A stretch of 64,000 nucleotides of DNA from JACPNS01 sp964455545 (GCA_964455545.1 CAYVWQ010000007.1:1-64000); one strand, 5' to 3'. Counted from the first letter of the stretch, positions 25,543 through 34,302 are shown. Translations and numbers: made by a program. The notes: generated from the letters alone by a model not told the origin.

Positions 25543-26382
25543 TCAAGTCGTAGCGAAGTGTTTCTCGGCGAGCGACTCGCACCAGTCGTGGATCCGTTGC
25601 GCCGGCCAGTCGCCTGGCCTGACCCAGTTGAAGTGACCGCGTTGGCGCTTGTCCTCGGGTTTCCAGTAGACACGCTCGATGCTTTCGGCGTTGACGAGTT
25701 TGCCGAGCAGGTTGTCGGCGGCGCCCTCGCTGACGTAGGTGTCGCCGGAGACCGAGATCGACAGGACCGGATGGGTGAAGTCCCTCAGCGCCGCCTCGTG
25801 GTCGAAGCTCTCGCCTTCGAGCTCGAAGCGCCCGGTCCGGCCGAGTCGCGCCCAGTCGCGCATCAGCCGCGCCGGTTGGCGCCCGCCGAATCTGAAACGT
25901 CCGCCCGGCCAGTAGCCGAACGCTCGCACGGCGATCGGCGCCGCCACTGTGCTCGCGAAACCGACGGCCAGGGCCCATTGAGCGCCCGATCCGCGCCAGT
26001 AGTTGGAGCCTGAGGCGATGATCGCGACGCCCGCGAGAGGCCCGGAAAGTGCCGCGGCGATCGTCGCGATCTGTCCGCCGAGCGAGTGACCGACGACCAG
26101 CGGGTCGGATGCGTACCGGTCGCGTACGGCGGCTACGGCTTGGGGGACGTCGCGCTCTGCCAGGTCGGCGTATCCGTAATCGGGATGCTCAAGCGGGAAC
26201 TCGCGGTCCTCGTCGCGCCAATGAACCCGCGCCACCGGATGCCCGAGGGCGACGAGGTGTTCCGCGAAACTGGTGTAGACCCGCGCCGGCACGCCCATCG
26301 CGGGCAGGAGGACGATCGGCGCGGACGTCGCGGCGGCCGGTTCGTCGTAAGTGATCTCAAGTGGGGGGAGGGGGTCCGGCAT
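25543..26382 (-). CDS. Alpha/beta hydrolase
   Basis: The protein has 279 residues from ATG 26382. The strand-turn IVLLPAMGVPARVY (oxyanion region) and the nucleophile elbow VVGHSLGGQIATIAAA give a Ser nucleophile. The acid is probably in ISVSGDTYVSEGAADNL, and the His lies in RGHFNWVRPGDW near the C-terminus. It resembles uncharacterised YheT-like or lipase-like proteins; the substrate is unknown. It diverges from the VOC gene at 26423 with only 40 nt between start codons. Confidence 0.8.
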   Translation of the reverse strand: MPDPLPPLEITYDEPAAATSAPIVLLPAMGVPARVYTSFAEHLVALGHPVARVHWRDEDREFPLEHPDYGYADLAERDVPQAVAAVRDRYASDPLVVGHSLGGQIATIAAALSGPLAGVAIIASGSNYWRGSGAQWALAVGFASTVAAPIAVRAFGYWPGGRFRFGGRQPARLMRDWARLGRTGRFELEGESFDHEAALRDFTHPVLSISVSGDTYVSEGAADNLLGKLVNAESIERVYWKPEDKRQRGHFNWVRPGDWPAQRIHDWCESLAEKHFATT

Positions 26383-26422
26383 CGTGCATCGCGGAAGGTA
26401 GCCGTGATGTAGCGTCCCGCAA

Positions 26423-26785
26423 ATGATCACCAACCTTGATTTCGTCGGTGTCGCGTCCAGAGACGCCGACCGCTCACGTGCCTTCTACGTCGACACGCTC
26501 GGCCTCAAGCCGGACGAGCACTCAAAGTACGAGTTCTGGGTCGGCGAGACCTGCTTCGCGATCTGGGAGCCGGAGAAGGCGGGTCGCGAGTTCGCCCCGA
26601 ACGTCGCCAGCTACCCGGCGCTGCACGTCGAGGACGTCGAGGCCTCCCGCGCCGAGTACGAGGCGCGCGGCGTTGAGTTCTTCGGTGAGATTCTCGACAC
26701 CGGCGTCTGCAAGATGGCCTTCTTCGCCGACCCCGACGGGAACTCTTTGATGCTGCACAGCCGCTACGCCCCGTACGAAAATTGA
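26423..26785 (+). CDS. VOC-superfamily protein
   Basis: The protein has 120 residues: NLDFVGVASRDADRSRAFYV, then LGLKP and the C-terminal TGVCKMAFFADPDGNSLMLH. The second half is very close in pattern to the VOC protein at 15752-16147. The pseudo-twofold fold and metal-ligand positions are visible; the substrate is not known. The stop overlaps the next VOC gene by 4 nt. Confidence 0.8.
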   Translation: MITNLDFVGVASRDADRSRAFYVDTLGLKPDEHSKYEFWVGETCFAIWEPEKAGREFAPNVASYPALHVEDVEASRAEYEARGVEFFGEILDTGVCKMAFFADPDGNSLMLHSRYAPYEN

Positions 26786-27153
26786 TCGACCACGTCAGCT
26801 TCGCGGTGCCGCCGGGCAAAGCCGGAGAGTGCGCGACCTTTTACGAGCTGCTCGGCTTCACGCGGGTCGAGCCGCCCGCGGGGCTCGGTGAACGATCGAT
26901 CTGGCTCGCGCGCGGAAGCAGCGCGATCCACCTGATGTTCCGTGACGGCGACGGAGTCGACGTCGAGGCGTCGGAGCCGGGGCGCGGACACGTGGCGTTC
27001 GTGGTCGACGACTACGACGCGCTGCTGGGACTGCTCGCCGCGGCCGGCGTTTCGACCGAGTCGCGGACGGCCTACTGGGGCGCGCCGCGTTGCTACACGC
27101 AGGACCCGGCCGGCAACCGCGTCGAGCTGATGGCCGCGCCGCCGCAGCTCTAA
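26782..27153 (+). CDS. VOC-superfamily protein
   Basis: The protein has 123 residues. The TTG start overlaps the previous stop (TTGA), so the two VOC genes are coupled. Motifs are IDHVSFAVPPGKAGECATFY, GHVAFVVDDYDALLGLLAA and CYTQDPAGNRVELMA. The H in IDH and E in VELM are likely metal ligands. The 3' end overlaps the convergent aldo/keto reductase by 4 nt. Confidence 0.8.
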   Translation: MIDHVSFAVPPGKAGECATFYELLGFTRVEPPAGLGERSIWLARGSSAIHLMFRDGDGVDVEASEPGRGHVAFVVDDYDALLGLLAAAGVSTESRTAYWGAPRCYTQDPAGNRVELMAAPPQL

Positions 27154-27935
27154 CGCTCGCCGAAGCCGAGTTCTTTCAGCGTCGCCTGGTCGATCTTCAG
27201 CTCGCCGGCGCGAAGATTCGACTCAAGGTGATCCGGCTGGAGCGTTCCCGGGATCGGCACGATCACCGGTGAGCGGGCGAGCATCGCGGCAAGCACGACC
27301 TGATGTCGGGTTGCGCCGAGCCGGTCGGCGACGCCCTGAGCCCGCTGCGATCCGCGCAGTGGGAAGTACGGCACGAAGACGATCCCGTGGCGCTCGCAGT
27401 AGTCGATCACGTCTTCGTTCGAGGTGTCATCGAGGTTGTAGACGTTCTGCACGGCTGCGACATCGACTAGCTTGCGCACACGATCGATCTGCGCGATGTC
27501 GACGTTCGACAATCCGACGTGACGGACGCGGCCGTCTTGCTTGGCGCTGATGATCGGGTCGACGGAGTGTTCGATCGGGATCGTCGGCGAAGGCTTGTGC
27601 AGGTAGTAGAGGTCGATCGTGTCGAGCGCGAGGCGCCTGCGGCTCTCGTCGATTGCTACGCGGATCTTGTCGGGGTCGGCGTCGTGGTAGCCGCCTTTCG
27701 TGGCGATGTGCGCCCGTGCGCTGTTGCCGATCATCGAACCGATCACCCGCTCGCTCTGACCGCCCTGGTAGATGTCGGCCGTGTCGATGAAGTTGACGCC
27801 CAGGTCGAGCGCCGCCGGAAGGATTGCTCCGGCCTCGCCGTCGTCCTCGATCCGGTTGGTGCCGAGGCCGATGCGGTTGACCTCTAGTTCGCCGCCGAGC
27901 TTGACGCTGCCGGCCGCCGCTGCGCTAATGCTCAT
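27150..27935 (-). CDS. Aldo/keto reductase
   Basis: The protein has 261 residues. The catalytic tetrad is visible: Asp in FIDTADIY and Tyr at the end of that motif, Lys in HIATKGG and His in YYLHKPSP. The C-terminal NADPH region SPVIVPIPGTLQPDHLESNL matches the family's IPG-(T/S)-x-x-x-x-x-x-x-x-N pattern. The protein is shorter than the usual 280-330 residues but has all active-site parts. Its substrate cannot be assigned. Confidence 0.88.
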   Translation of the reverse strand: MSISAAAAGSVKLGGELEVNRIGLGTNRIEDDGEAGAILPAALDLGVNFIDTADIYQGGQSERVIGSMIGNSARAHIATKGGYHDADPDKIRVAIDESRRRLALDTIDLYYLHKPSPTIPIEHSVDPIISAKQDGRVRHVGLSNVDIAQIDRVRKLVDVAAVQNVYNLDDTSNEDVIDYCERHGIVFVPYFPLRGSQRAQGVADRLGATRHQVVLAAMLARSPVIVPIPGTLQPDHLESNLRAGELKIDQATLKELGFGER

Positions 27936-28062
27936 TTCACGAATTCAAGCGGGTCGACCTGACTTCGAAGCCGATCGCCGCTTTGTCTCCAGATTGTCAC
28001 ATCCCCGGCGCCCTGCGGACTTAGCATCAGCCGACCGCGGCGATGTTCCGCGAGCGAACGGA

Positions 28063-29700
28063 ATGTCAGTCCTACCGCAGATACACGCAGCCGAAGGTAT
28101 GTGGAGCAACGCGCCGCTCCGCCGTCTGCAGCTCGCCACCGCCGCGACCTCGCTGGGCAAGTGGGCATTCTCGCTTTCGCTGGGCGTGTACGCGTATCGC
28201 GAGGGCGGCGCTGCAGCGATCGGAGTTGCTGCCCTGGTGCAGACGATCCCGGCCACGATCGCCGCGCCGTTCTTCGGGCTGGCGGGAGATCGCTTCCCGC
28301 GCCAACGCGTGCTGGCCGGTACGAACGCGATACGAGCGCTGCTGCTCTGTCTGATCGCGCTGGCAGTTCTTGAGGGGGCAGCGCTCGTCCTCGTGTTCGC
28401 GCTCGCGGCGCTGTTCAGCACCGTCTCGACCGCCAACCAGCCGGCGCGTGCGGCGCTGATCCCGGTGCTCGCGCGAACGCCGGCTGAACTCGCTTCCGCG
28501 ATGTCGTTGATGGCCGCGATCGACGCGAGCAGCTTCCTGGTCGGTGCCGGCCTGGGCGGCATCGTGCTCGCAGGGACGAGCGTGCAGTTCCTGGTCACGG
28601 CATGCTGCGTCGCGTATCTCGCGGCCGTGGCGATGATCGTGCGGATTCCGGTCGACGCCCGCCCGGAAGTACGACGCCGCGAACGTCCGACCGAGGCCGT
28701 GGCCGCAGGGTTCCGCGCAATTCTCGGTCACAGCGATCTGCGGCTCGCGACCGGGATGCTTGCGACGCTTTCCGTGATCGATGGGCTTACCAACGTGCTC
28801 GTGATCGTCACGGCTGTTGAGTTGCTTCACACCGGCACCGCGGGAATCGGTTTCCTGAACATCGCCTACGGATTCGGTGGCCTTGTAGGGGGATTCGCGG
28901 CCTATGCGCTGCTTGGCCGAGGCCATCTCGCTCGAGCACTCGCGATCGGCAGCGTCACGCTCGGTCTTCCACTGGCGACCGTCGGGATCTTTCCCGAACA
29001 GGGGATCGGCATAATCGCATGGGCGGCCGCCGGCTTCGGATTCGTCACCGTGCGCGTGTCCGGTCTCACGCTTGTTCAGCGACTCAGCGGCGACAGGGTG
29101 TTGGCCCGTGTACTCGCGGTGGTTGAGATGATCTTCGTCGCCTCGATCGGCGTCGGCGCGATCTTCGCTCCATTGCTGATCTCCGCCGTCGGACTACGCG
29201 GTGCGCTTGTGGCAACTGGCGCCGTGCTGCCTCTGGTTGCGCTGCTGCGCTGGAAGGGCCTGCAACGACTCGAGCTCGGAGCGCCGGTTCCGCAGCGCGA
29301 GTTCAAGCTGATGCGCGAGTGTCCTGTGTTCGCCCCGCTTCCGCTTGCGACGACGGAGAGTCTGACGCTGCGGCTGAGCCCGGTGACCTACGTCGCGGGG
29401 TCCGACGTGACGGTTCAGGGCGAGCCGGGCGAGAAGTTCTACCTGATCGATTCCGGCGCGGTCGAGGTTTACCAGGACGGTGCGTTCCGGCGAACGCTTG
29501 GGCCCGGAGCGTCTTTCGGCGAGATCGCGCTACTGCGCGGATCTCCGCGCACGGCGACCGTCCGCACGGTCGAGGACACGCGGCTTCTGGCACTCGATCG
29601 CGAGCCGTTTCTGGCCTCGGTGACCGGCTTTGCCGACAGTCACGAGGCCGCACTCGACGTTGCCGAACGCTTTCTCGAGCCGGTCGACGCAACGGTGTGA
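28063..29700 (+). CDS. MFS transporter fused to a C-terminal cyclic-nucleotide-binding domain
   Basis: The protein has 545 residues from ATG 28063; ATG 28099 is possible. About 10-12 TM helices cover residues 20-405 in the DHA3-like MFS style (FFGLAGDRFPRQRVLAGTNA is the loop 2-3 motif). Residues about 420-530 form a cNMP-binding beta-roll: YVAGSDVTVQGEPGEKFYLI, then the phosphate cassette PGASFGEIALLRGSPRTATV with the conserved E and R. This suggests a transporter gated by cAMP or a related nucleotide. The substrate is unknown. Confidence 0.85.
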   Translation: MSVLPQIHAAEGMWSNAPLRRLQLATAATSLGKWAFSLSLGVYAYREGGAAAIGVAALVQTIPATIAAPFFGLAGDRFPRQRVLAGTNAIRALLLCLIALAVLEGAALVLVFALAALFSTVSTANQPARAALIPVLARTPAELASAMSLMAAIDASSFLVGAGLGGIVLAGTSVQFLVTACCVAYLAAVAMIVRIPVDARPEVRRRERPTEAVAAGFRAILGHSDLRLATGMLATLSVIDGLTNVLVIVTAVELLHTGTAGIGFLNIAYGFGGLVGGFAAYALLGRGHLARALAIGSVTLGLPLATVGIFPEQGIGIIAWAAAGFGFVTVRVSGLTLVQRLSGDRVLARVLAVVEMIFVASIGVGAIFAPLLISAVGLRGALVATGAVLPLVALLRWKGLQRLELGAPVPQREFKLMRECPVFAPLPLATTESLTLRLSPVTYVAGSDVTVQGEPGEKFYLIDSGAVEVYQDGAFRRTLGPGASFGEIALLRGSPRTATVRTVEDTRLLALDREPFLASVTGFADSHEAALDVAERFLEPVDATV

Positions 29701-29721
29701 TTGCTACCGTGTCTGCGTCCT

Positions 29722-29794
29722 GCCGCCATCGTCTAGGGGACTAGGACGCCGCCCTCTCACGGCGGAAACCGGGGTTCGAATCCCCGTGGCGGTA
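29722..29794 (+). tRNA. tRNA-Glu (anticodon CUC)
   Basis: The acceptor stem is GCCGCCA with TGGCGGT, discriminator A. The D arm contains TCTAGGGGACTAGGA. The anticodon stem CCGCC/GGCGG closes the loop CTCTCAC, giving CUC for GAG codons. The T arm is CCGGG-GTTCGAA-TCCCCG-like with the standard TTCGA. No CCA is encoded. Confidence 0.95.
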
Positions 29795-29800
29795 TACCTG

Positions 29801-29830
29801 AAAGCCCTGCATCAGCAGGGCTTTCTTGTT
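29801..29830 (+). terminator. Intrinsic terminator after tRNA-Glu
   Basis: AAAGCCCTGC (29801-29810), loop ATCA and GCAGGGCTTT (29815-29824) form a perfect 10-bp stem followed by CTTGTT. It lies 6 nt after the tRNA. Confidence 0.85.
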
Positions 29831-29858
29831 GCAGCACAACTCGCTATGAGTAGGTCTC

Positions 29859-29891
29859 CCGGGACACAAGCGCTGCGCGCTTGTGTCCCGG
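29859..29891. terminator. Perfect 15-bp hairpin after the secreted propeller gene
   Basis: CCGGGACACAAGCGC (29859-29873), loop TGC, then its exact complement (29877-29891). There is no U-run on either strand. It lies 8 nt past the stop of the minus-strand gene at 29900-31162, so it may be that gene's terminator or an mRNA-stabilising 3' hairpin. Confidence 0.45.
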
Positions 29892-29899
29892 TTCGCGAC

Positions 29900-31162
29900 C
29901 TAACGGTTCATCCCTATCCAGGGGACAGAGAACTTGTGCTTCTTCACGGCCGACTTGCCGTTCGCGTTCTTTGCCTGAGCGGTGACCACGTAGTGCCCTC
30001 GGGTCGCCGACTTCGGGAAGCGGAACGTGTAGCTGTTAGATCCAGCCTTCGCAGAAACGGTCTTGGTGTACGTCGGCTTGTCAATCGAACAGACGCCCTT
30101 GGATCTGTTGTCGGGGTTCACGGTCTTGCACTTCGCGCCGTTTCGGCGACCGTACACGCGGGTGATCTTCAGCGTGATGGTCGAGGCCTGGCTGACGCTG
30201 TACTTGAGGAGGACTTTGCAGTCGCCCGATGCGATCGCGCAGAACTCCATGGAGCGGTTACCGAGCGAGTAGATCTTCGGTCTGGACGGCGTCGTCGGAG
30301 TCGTAGGCGTGGTCGGCGTGGTCGGCGTCGGGGCCGGCGGGGTCGGCGGAGCCGCGGCGGGGCAGGCCCATGCCAGCGCGTCGCCGTTGTTCATGCTTGT
30401 TGCCCCGATGACGGTCACGTTCCCTGTCGCGTAGTCCACAGTCAAGAGATCGGATGGCGCGCCCATTTCCAAGGCGTAGGTGGTGAGTCCATCGCAGGAC
30501 TGAGCCGCGGCGGACACGGTCCCGCCGGATCCGTTCAGCGTCCCGACGGACATCACCTGTCCGGTGCCGCGATCAATGTCGTAGTAATTGCCGTCTGAGT
30601 CGTTGGGCATGAACCAAAGCGTGTCGCTGGCCGGGATCCAGGCCATGCCGTCGCCCGCGGTGCCGATGAAACCGGGAAAGTCAGTCAGTTCGCCGGTTGC
30701 GGTGTTGATCTGAACCAGATGGTCACCGGTCTCACTCCAACCCCACAAGGCGCCGGTCCCGTCGAACTCGATTTCGGCGATGGTTTCGACGGTTGCCGAG
30801 CTGTTCTGAAGCGAGCCGATGATTGTCGGCGCGCCGGTGGACGTGTCGATAGAGATCAGGTTCCTGGGGCTGACCGGACTGTTCGGCGTCGTGACGCCAT
30901 AGAGCGTGTCGCTCGCGGCGTCGTAGGCGAGGCCGGTGACCGCCATGCCGATCGTTCCGACCGAAGTTGAGGCGCCGGTTGCCGGATCGATCGTGTAAAG
31001 GTCGGAGGCGACCGTCGAGCCGCGGGCTCCAAAGAGCGTGTCTGAGGTAACTGCCGCGGAGGCTGAGCCGGGCAGAGCGATCGCAAGCATCGTCAGCGTG
31101 ACGATCGCCAGCAGTATGCGCGTGGTGGCTCCGGCGCAGGGTGCCGCGAGGCGAGATTCCAT
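29900..31162 (-). CDS. Secreted beta-propeller-like protein with a TP-rich linker and C-terminal beta domain
   Basis: The protein has 420 residues from ATG 31162, with AAGGGA upstream. The signal peptide covers about residues 13-36 (ending GSASA). Residues about 38-270 contain repeats of the form LYTIDPATGASTSVGTIG and LVQINTATGEL, like DUF4394/WD40-type propeller blades. A low-complexity linker of repeated TPT units follows. The C-terminal domain (YSLGNRSMEFCAIASGDCK and later CSIDKPTYTKTVSAKAGS) has paired cysteines and ends strongly basic. It is probably exported to the cell surface; the function is unknown. Confidence 0.65.
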   Translation of the reverse strand: MESRLAAPCAGATTRILLAIVTLTMLAIALPGSASAAVTSDTLFGARGSTVASDLYTIDPATGASTSVGTIGMAVTGLAYDAASDTLYGVTTPNSPVSPRNLISIDTSTGAPTIIGSLQNSSATVETIAEIEFDGTGALWGWSETGDHLVQINTATGELTDFPGFIGTAGDGMAWIPASDTLWFMPNDSDGNYYDIDRGTGQVMSVGTLNGSGGTVSAAAQSCDGLTTYALEMGAPSDLLTVDYATGNVTVIGATSMNNGDALAWACPAAAPPTPPAPTPTTPTTPTTPTTPSRPKIYSLGNRSMEFCAIASGDCKVLLKYSVSQASTITLKITRVYGRRNGAKCKTVNPDNRSKGVCSIDKPTYTKTVSAKAGSNSYTFRFPKSATRGHYVVTAQAKNANGKSAVKKHKFSVPWIGMNR

Positions 31163-31267
31163 CTTGTTCCCTTTCGGACGTGATGCACGGCCAGGCAGAA
31201 CTGCCCGGCCCGGTGTCAATTGGCCCTGTATATACCGGAATCCGGACGCTCGCGTACGCCAGAGTAA

Positions 31268-31279
31268 GCAAACGTTTGC
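31268..31279. promoter_or_regulatory. GCAAACGTTTGC palindrome, LacI/PurR-like operator
   Basis: A perfect 12-nt palindrome with the central AAACGTTT core of LacI-family operators lies between two divergent genes (starts 31162 minus and 31324 plus). No LacI-family gene is in the window, so the binder is unknown. On the minus strand a TATATA -10-like element lies at about 31229-31236. Confidence 0.4.
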
Positions 31280-31323
31280 CGCGGGAACGAACTGCTGATC
31301 GAGGGCGACGGTAGATTCCGGCC

Positions 31324-33495
31324 GTGAGTTCGCATCAAGACGAATCCGCGCGCGCGAAGGGCGGGCGCCGCAATCGCATCAGCGACGCGCTGATCTGGCT
31401 CGCTGCGATCCTCGTCGCTCTGACGGTCACGACGATCTACGTCGACGCGAACCTCTTCAATTCCGCGCGATTCGCGGACCGCGCCGAAGAGGCGCTCGAC
31501 CATCCTGAAGTAAGGGCGGTCGTGACCGACGCGATCGGCGATTTCGTCGTCGAGGAGCTCGAGGAAGACGCCGTCGCCGTCCGCCCGCTGATCGATTCGA
31601 TCGCCGGCACGGTGATCGAGAGCACTGCGTTCAAGCGCCTGTTCCGTAGCGCCGTGCTGCAGACGCACCGCGCGCTGATCGAGGGCGATTCAGACAACGC
31701 GGTGCTGACGATCGCGAACGTCGGGATCATCGTCAGTCAGGGCCTGAGACAACTCGCGCCGGACATCGGGCGGCAGATCCCGACGAGCTTCGACGACTCC
31801 TTGCTCCGGGTTGCGAACTTCAAGTCTGTCGACGGTCTGCGCGACGCCGCGCGGATCAGCAATCAGATCAGATTTGTCTCGCTGATCCTCACGCTGATCG
31901 TCCTCGCCGCCGCGTTCGTGCTTTCGACCGACCGCCTCCGGTCGGTCGGCCGGCTCGGGGTGTCGCTGATCGTCGGCGGCGGCGTGATCGTGGCCGCCTA
32001 CTTCGTCGCCCGCTTCTTCGCGCTCAGGCCGACGATCAAAGCCGGGGTGATCGACCGCGAAGCCGGCGAGATGGTCTGGGACGCGTTCATGAGCGAGCTG
32101 CTGATCGCCGCCGTCATGATGATCGGGCTCGGCGTGGTGCTCTCGGTAGTGGTCGACGGCGTTCTCTCGGGCGTCCGGGTGCAGGATCGTGTTCGGCGGT
32201 GGGCGGACCGCTTCCAGAACCCCGGCTCGAAGCGGATGCGCGTCTTTTTGGCGATCCTCACGGTGTTCGCCGGCCTATGGCTGGCGCTCGACCCGCTTCA
32301 GGCGGCGGGCTTCGTGCTCACCTTCGCCGGCATAGTCGTAATCGCGATCGGACTCCAGGAGCTTGCGCTGGTGGTTGCGCCGGAGCCGTCTGAGGCGTCG
32401 GGGGCATCGGCCGCTGCCCTGCGCGGGGACAGGCGTAAGTACGCCCGGATCGCCGGGTTCTCGGCGCTCGGGGCGGTCGTGCTCGTCACCGTCGTCGGTG
32501 CGTTGACGGTCGGCGGCGGACTCAAAACGCTCGGTCTCGTGCGCGATGAGGGCTCGTGCAACGGCGACGCTGACCTCTGCGACCGGCCGCTCAACCAGGT
32601 CGCCATCGCCGCCACGCACAACTCGATGTCGGTCGCCTCAAATCCGAACTGGCTGTTTCCGTCACAGGAGGAGTCGATCGCGACGCAGCTCAACGACGGC
32701 GTTCACGGCCTGCTTTTCGATGTTTACTACGCCTACGCCGGGCGCCGCGTCTACACCGACACCGTCCGCAGCTCGCCGAAGGCGCGCAGCGAAATGCGCG
32801 CAGAGTTCGGCGACCAGTTCGTCGACGCCGCGGATCGGATCCGTCGCACGATCTCGAAGCCGGCAGGCGTCAAACCGAAGCTTTTCATGTGTCACGGCTT
32901 CTGCGAGTTGGGGGCGACGCCGCTGACCGATGCCACCACGGCGCTTCGCGACTATCTCGAGCGCAATCCGCGCGAGGTCGTGGTCGTGGACATCGAGGAC
33001 TACGTGCCGTGGCAGGACATCGCAAAACTGTTCGAGAGCGCCGGTCTGAAGAAGTACGCGTACGAGGGTCCGTGGGGTCCGGTCTGGCCGACGCTCGGCG
33101 AGATGATCGACAACGATCAGCGCCTGTTGGTGATGACCGAGCGGGCGCAACCCAGAGTCCCGTGGATGCACAACGCCTACTCGGCGATGCAGGAGACGCG
33201 CTTCCATTTCTCGACCGTCGACGAGCTGCGTGCGCCGTCGTCGTGCGAGCCCGAGCGCGGAGACGACGCGAACACGATGTTCCTTGTCAACCACTGGGTC
33301 GACACCGCGCCCAATCCGCGACCGAGCATCGCGCGCCGGGTGAACAGTTACTCGTTCCTCTCCAGACGCATCGCCCGCTGCGAACGCGATCGCGGACTGC
33401 TCGCGAATCTGATCGCCGTTGATTTCTACAAGCAGGGCGATCTGTTCGGGGTCGTCGACGAGCTGAACGCGCAGCGCGAAGGACCGACCGGCTGA
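31324..33495 (+). CDS. Polytopic membrane protein with C-terminal PI-PLC-like phosphodiesterase domain
   Basis: The protein has 723 residues from GTG 31324. About seven TM helices lie in residues 20-400 (for example IWLAAILVALTVTTIYVDA and LLIAAVMMIGLGVVLSVVV). The extracytoplasmic C-terminal domain begins near residue 415: IAATHNSMSVAS holds a catalytic-type His, HGLLFDVYYAYAGRRVY the acidic residue, and KLFMCHGFCELG the second His. YLERNPREVVVVDIEDY follows, all in the order of PLC-like phosphodiesterases (TIM barrel). Substrate could be a phospholipid or another phosphodiester outside the membrane. The fusion to a large TM module is uncommon. Confidence 0.7.
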   Translation: MSSHQDESARAKGGRRNRISDALIWLAAILVALTVTTIYVDANLFNSARFADRAEEALDHPEVRAVVTDAIGDFVVEELEEDAVAVRPLIDSIAGTVIESTAFKRLFRSAVLQTHRALIEGDSDNAVLTIANVGIIVSQGLRQLAPDIGRQIPTSFDDSLLRVANFKSVDGLRDAARISNQIRFVSLILTLIVLAAAFVLSTDRLRSVGRLGVSLIVGGGVIVAAYFVARFFALRPTIKAGVIDREAGEMVWDAFMSELLIAAVMMIGLGVVLSVVVDGVLSGVRVQDRVRRWADRFQNPGSKRMRVFLAILTVFAGLWLALDPLQAAGFVLTFAGIVVIAIGLQELALVVAPEPSEASGASAAALRGDRRKYARIAGFSALGAVVLVTVVGALTVGGGLKTLGLVRDEGSCNGDADLCDRPLNQVAIAATHNSMSVASNPNWLFPSQEESIATQLNDGVHGLLFDVYYAYAGRRVYTDTVRSSPKARSEMRAEFGDQFVDAADRIRRTISKPAGVKPKLFMCHGFCELGATPLTDATTALRDYLERNPREVVVVDIEDYVPWQDIAKLFESAGLKKYAYEGPWGPVWPTLGEMIDNDQRLLVMTERAQPRVPWMHNAYSAMQETRFHFSTVDELRAPSSCEPERGDDANTMFLVNHWVDTAPNPRPSIARRVNSYSFLSRRIARCERDRGLLANLIAVDFYKQGDLFGVVDELNAQREGPTG

Positions 33496-33513
33496 GACAG
33501 GTATAAGTCGGTC

Positions 33514-34302
33514 ATGCCTGAGATCCCCGAAATGGACGCCTACCGCGCGTTGCTCGATCGCGAGCTCGTGGGCGGCAGGGTCGTGGGCAGCGGTTTCGCT
33601 CCGCGCGTGCGCTCGAACGTTCCCTACGAAACCGTCGGCGCGACGCTCGAAGGGCAGACGCTGAAGTCGGTGGAGCGCTACGGCAAAGAGATCTACTTCA
33701 GCTTCGACGGCGGTGACGTTCTCTCGGTCCACCTGATGCTGACCGGACGCTTCAACGTCGACCCGGCCGACGACGATCCGCCTGACACGCGTCGCGCGAC
33801 GCTTGTCTTCGACAACGGGAAGGCGATGACGGTGCGGGACCGGCGCGGTCTGGCGCAGATCGCTCTCAACCCCGATCGCCCGGATGTGCCGGACGCGCTT
33901 TCCGAGGCGGTCGATGCGGCGTACCTGCAGGCCGGGTTCGACGCGTCGCCCACGACCAACATCAAGGTGTTCCTGACCGACCAGAACAAGCTTCGCGGCA
34001 TCGGCAACGGCTACTCGGATGAGATCCTCTGGGCGGCCCGGATCGCGCCGCAGTCGGCCTGCGGGAAGCTGCCGCCGGAAGCCGTCGAGTCGCTGGCGCG
34101 GTCGATCCATGAGGTGCTCGAAGACGCAGTTGCGGTGGTCGCGAAGCTCGACGACCCATCCGACTACCGCGCAGCGCGAAAGCGCGACATGAAGGTCCAC
34201 AACGACTCGCGCGACGAGACCCCGACCGGTGCGAAGATCCAGCACGCGACGGTGGCCAAGAAGTCGACCTTCTTCACCGACGAGCAGGTTGTCTACGACT
34301 GA
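33514..34302 (+). CDS. Formamidopyrimidine-DNA glycosylase/endonuclease VIII-like protein lacking the zinc finger
   Basis: The protein has 262 residues. It begins M-P-E-I-P-E-M, so the catalytic Pro2 and Glu3 are present. The beta-hairpin Lys is in RYGKEIYF, and VHLMLTGRF, VRDRRGLAQI and QNKLRGIGNGYSDEILW (helix-two-turn-helix) are conserved. The C-terminal region that normally forms a C4 zinc finger has no cysteine (MKVHNDSRDETPTGAKIQHA), as in zincless Nei-like proteins. Base-excision repair of oxidised bases is the likely role; altered DNA binding is expected. Confidence 0.8.
   Translation: MPEIPEMDAYRALLDRELVGGRVVGSGFAPRVRSNVPYETVGATLEGQTLKSVERYGKEIYFSFDGGDVLSVHLMLTGRFNVDPADDDPPDTRRATLVFDNGKAMTVRDRRGLAQIALNPDRPDVPDALSEAVDAAYLQAGFDASPTTNIKVFLTDQNKLRGIGNGYSDEILWAARIAPQSACGKLPPEAVESLARSIHEVLEDAVAVVAKLDDPSDYRAARKRDMKVHNDSRDETPTGAKIQHATVAKKSTFFTDEQVVYD

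Noticed and set aside
30300..30345. Tandem GGTCGGCGT-like units, checked as a possible repeat array or CRISPR
   Set aside because: They encode the TPT linker of the secreted propeller protein, with no spacers. No CRISPR array was seen anywhere in the window.
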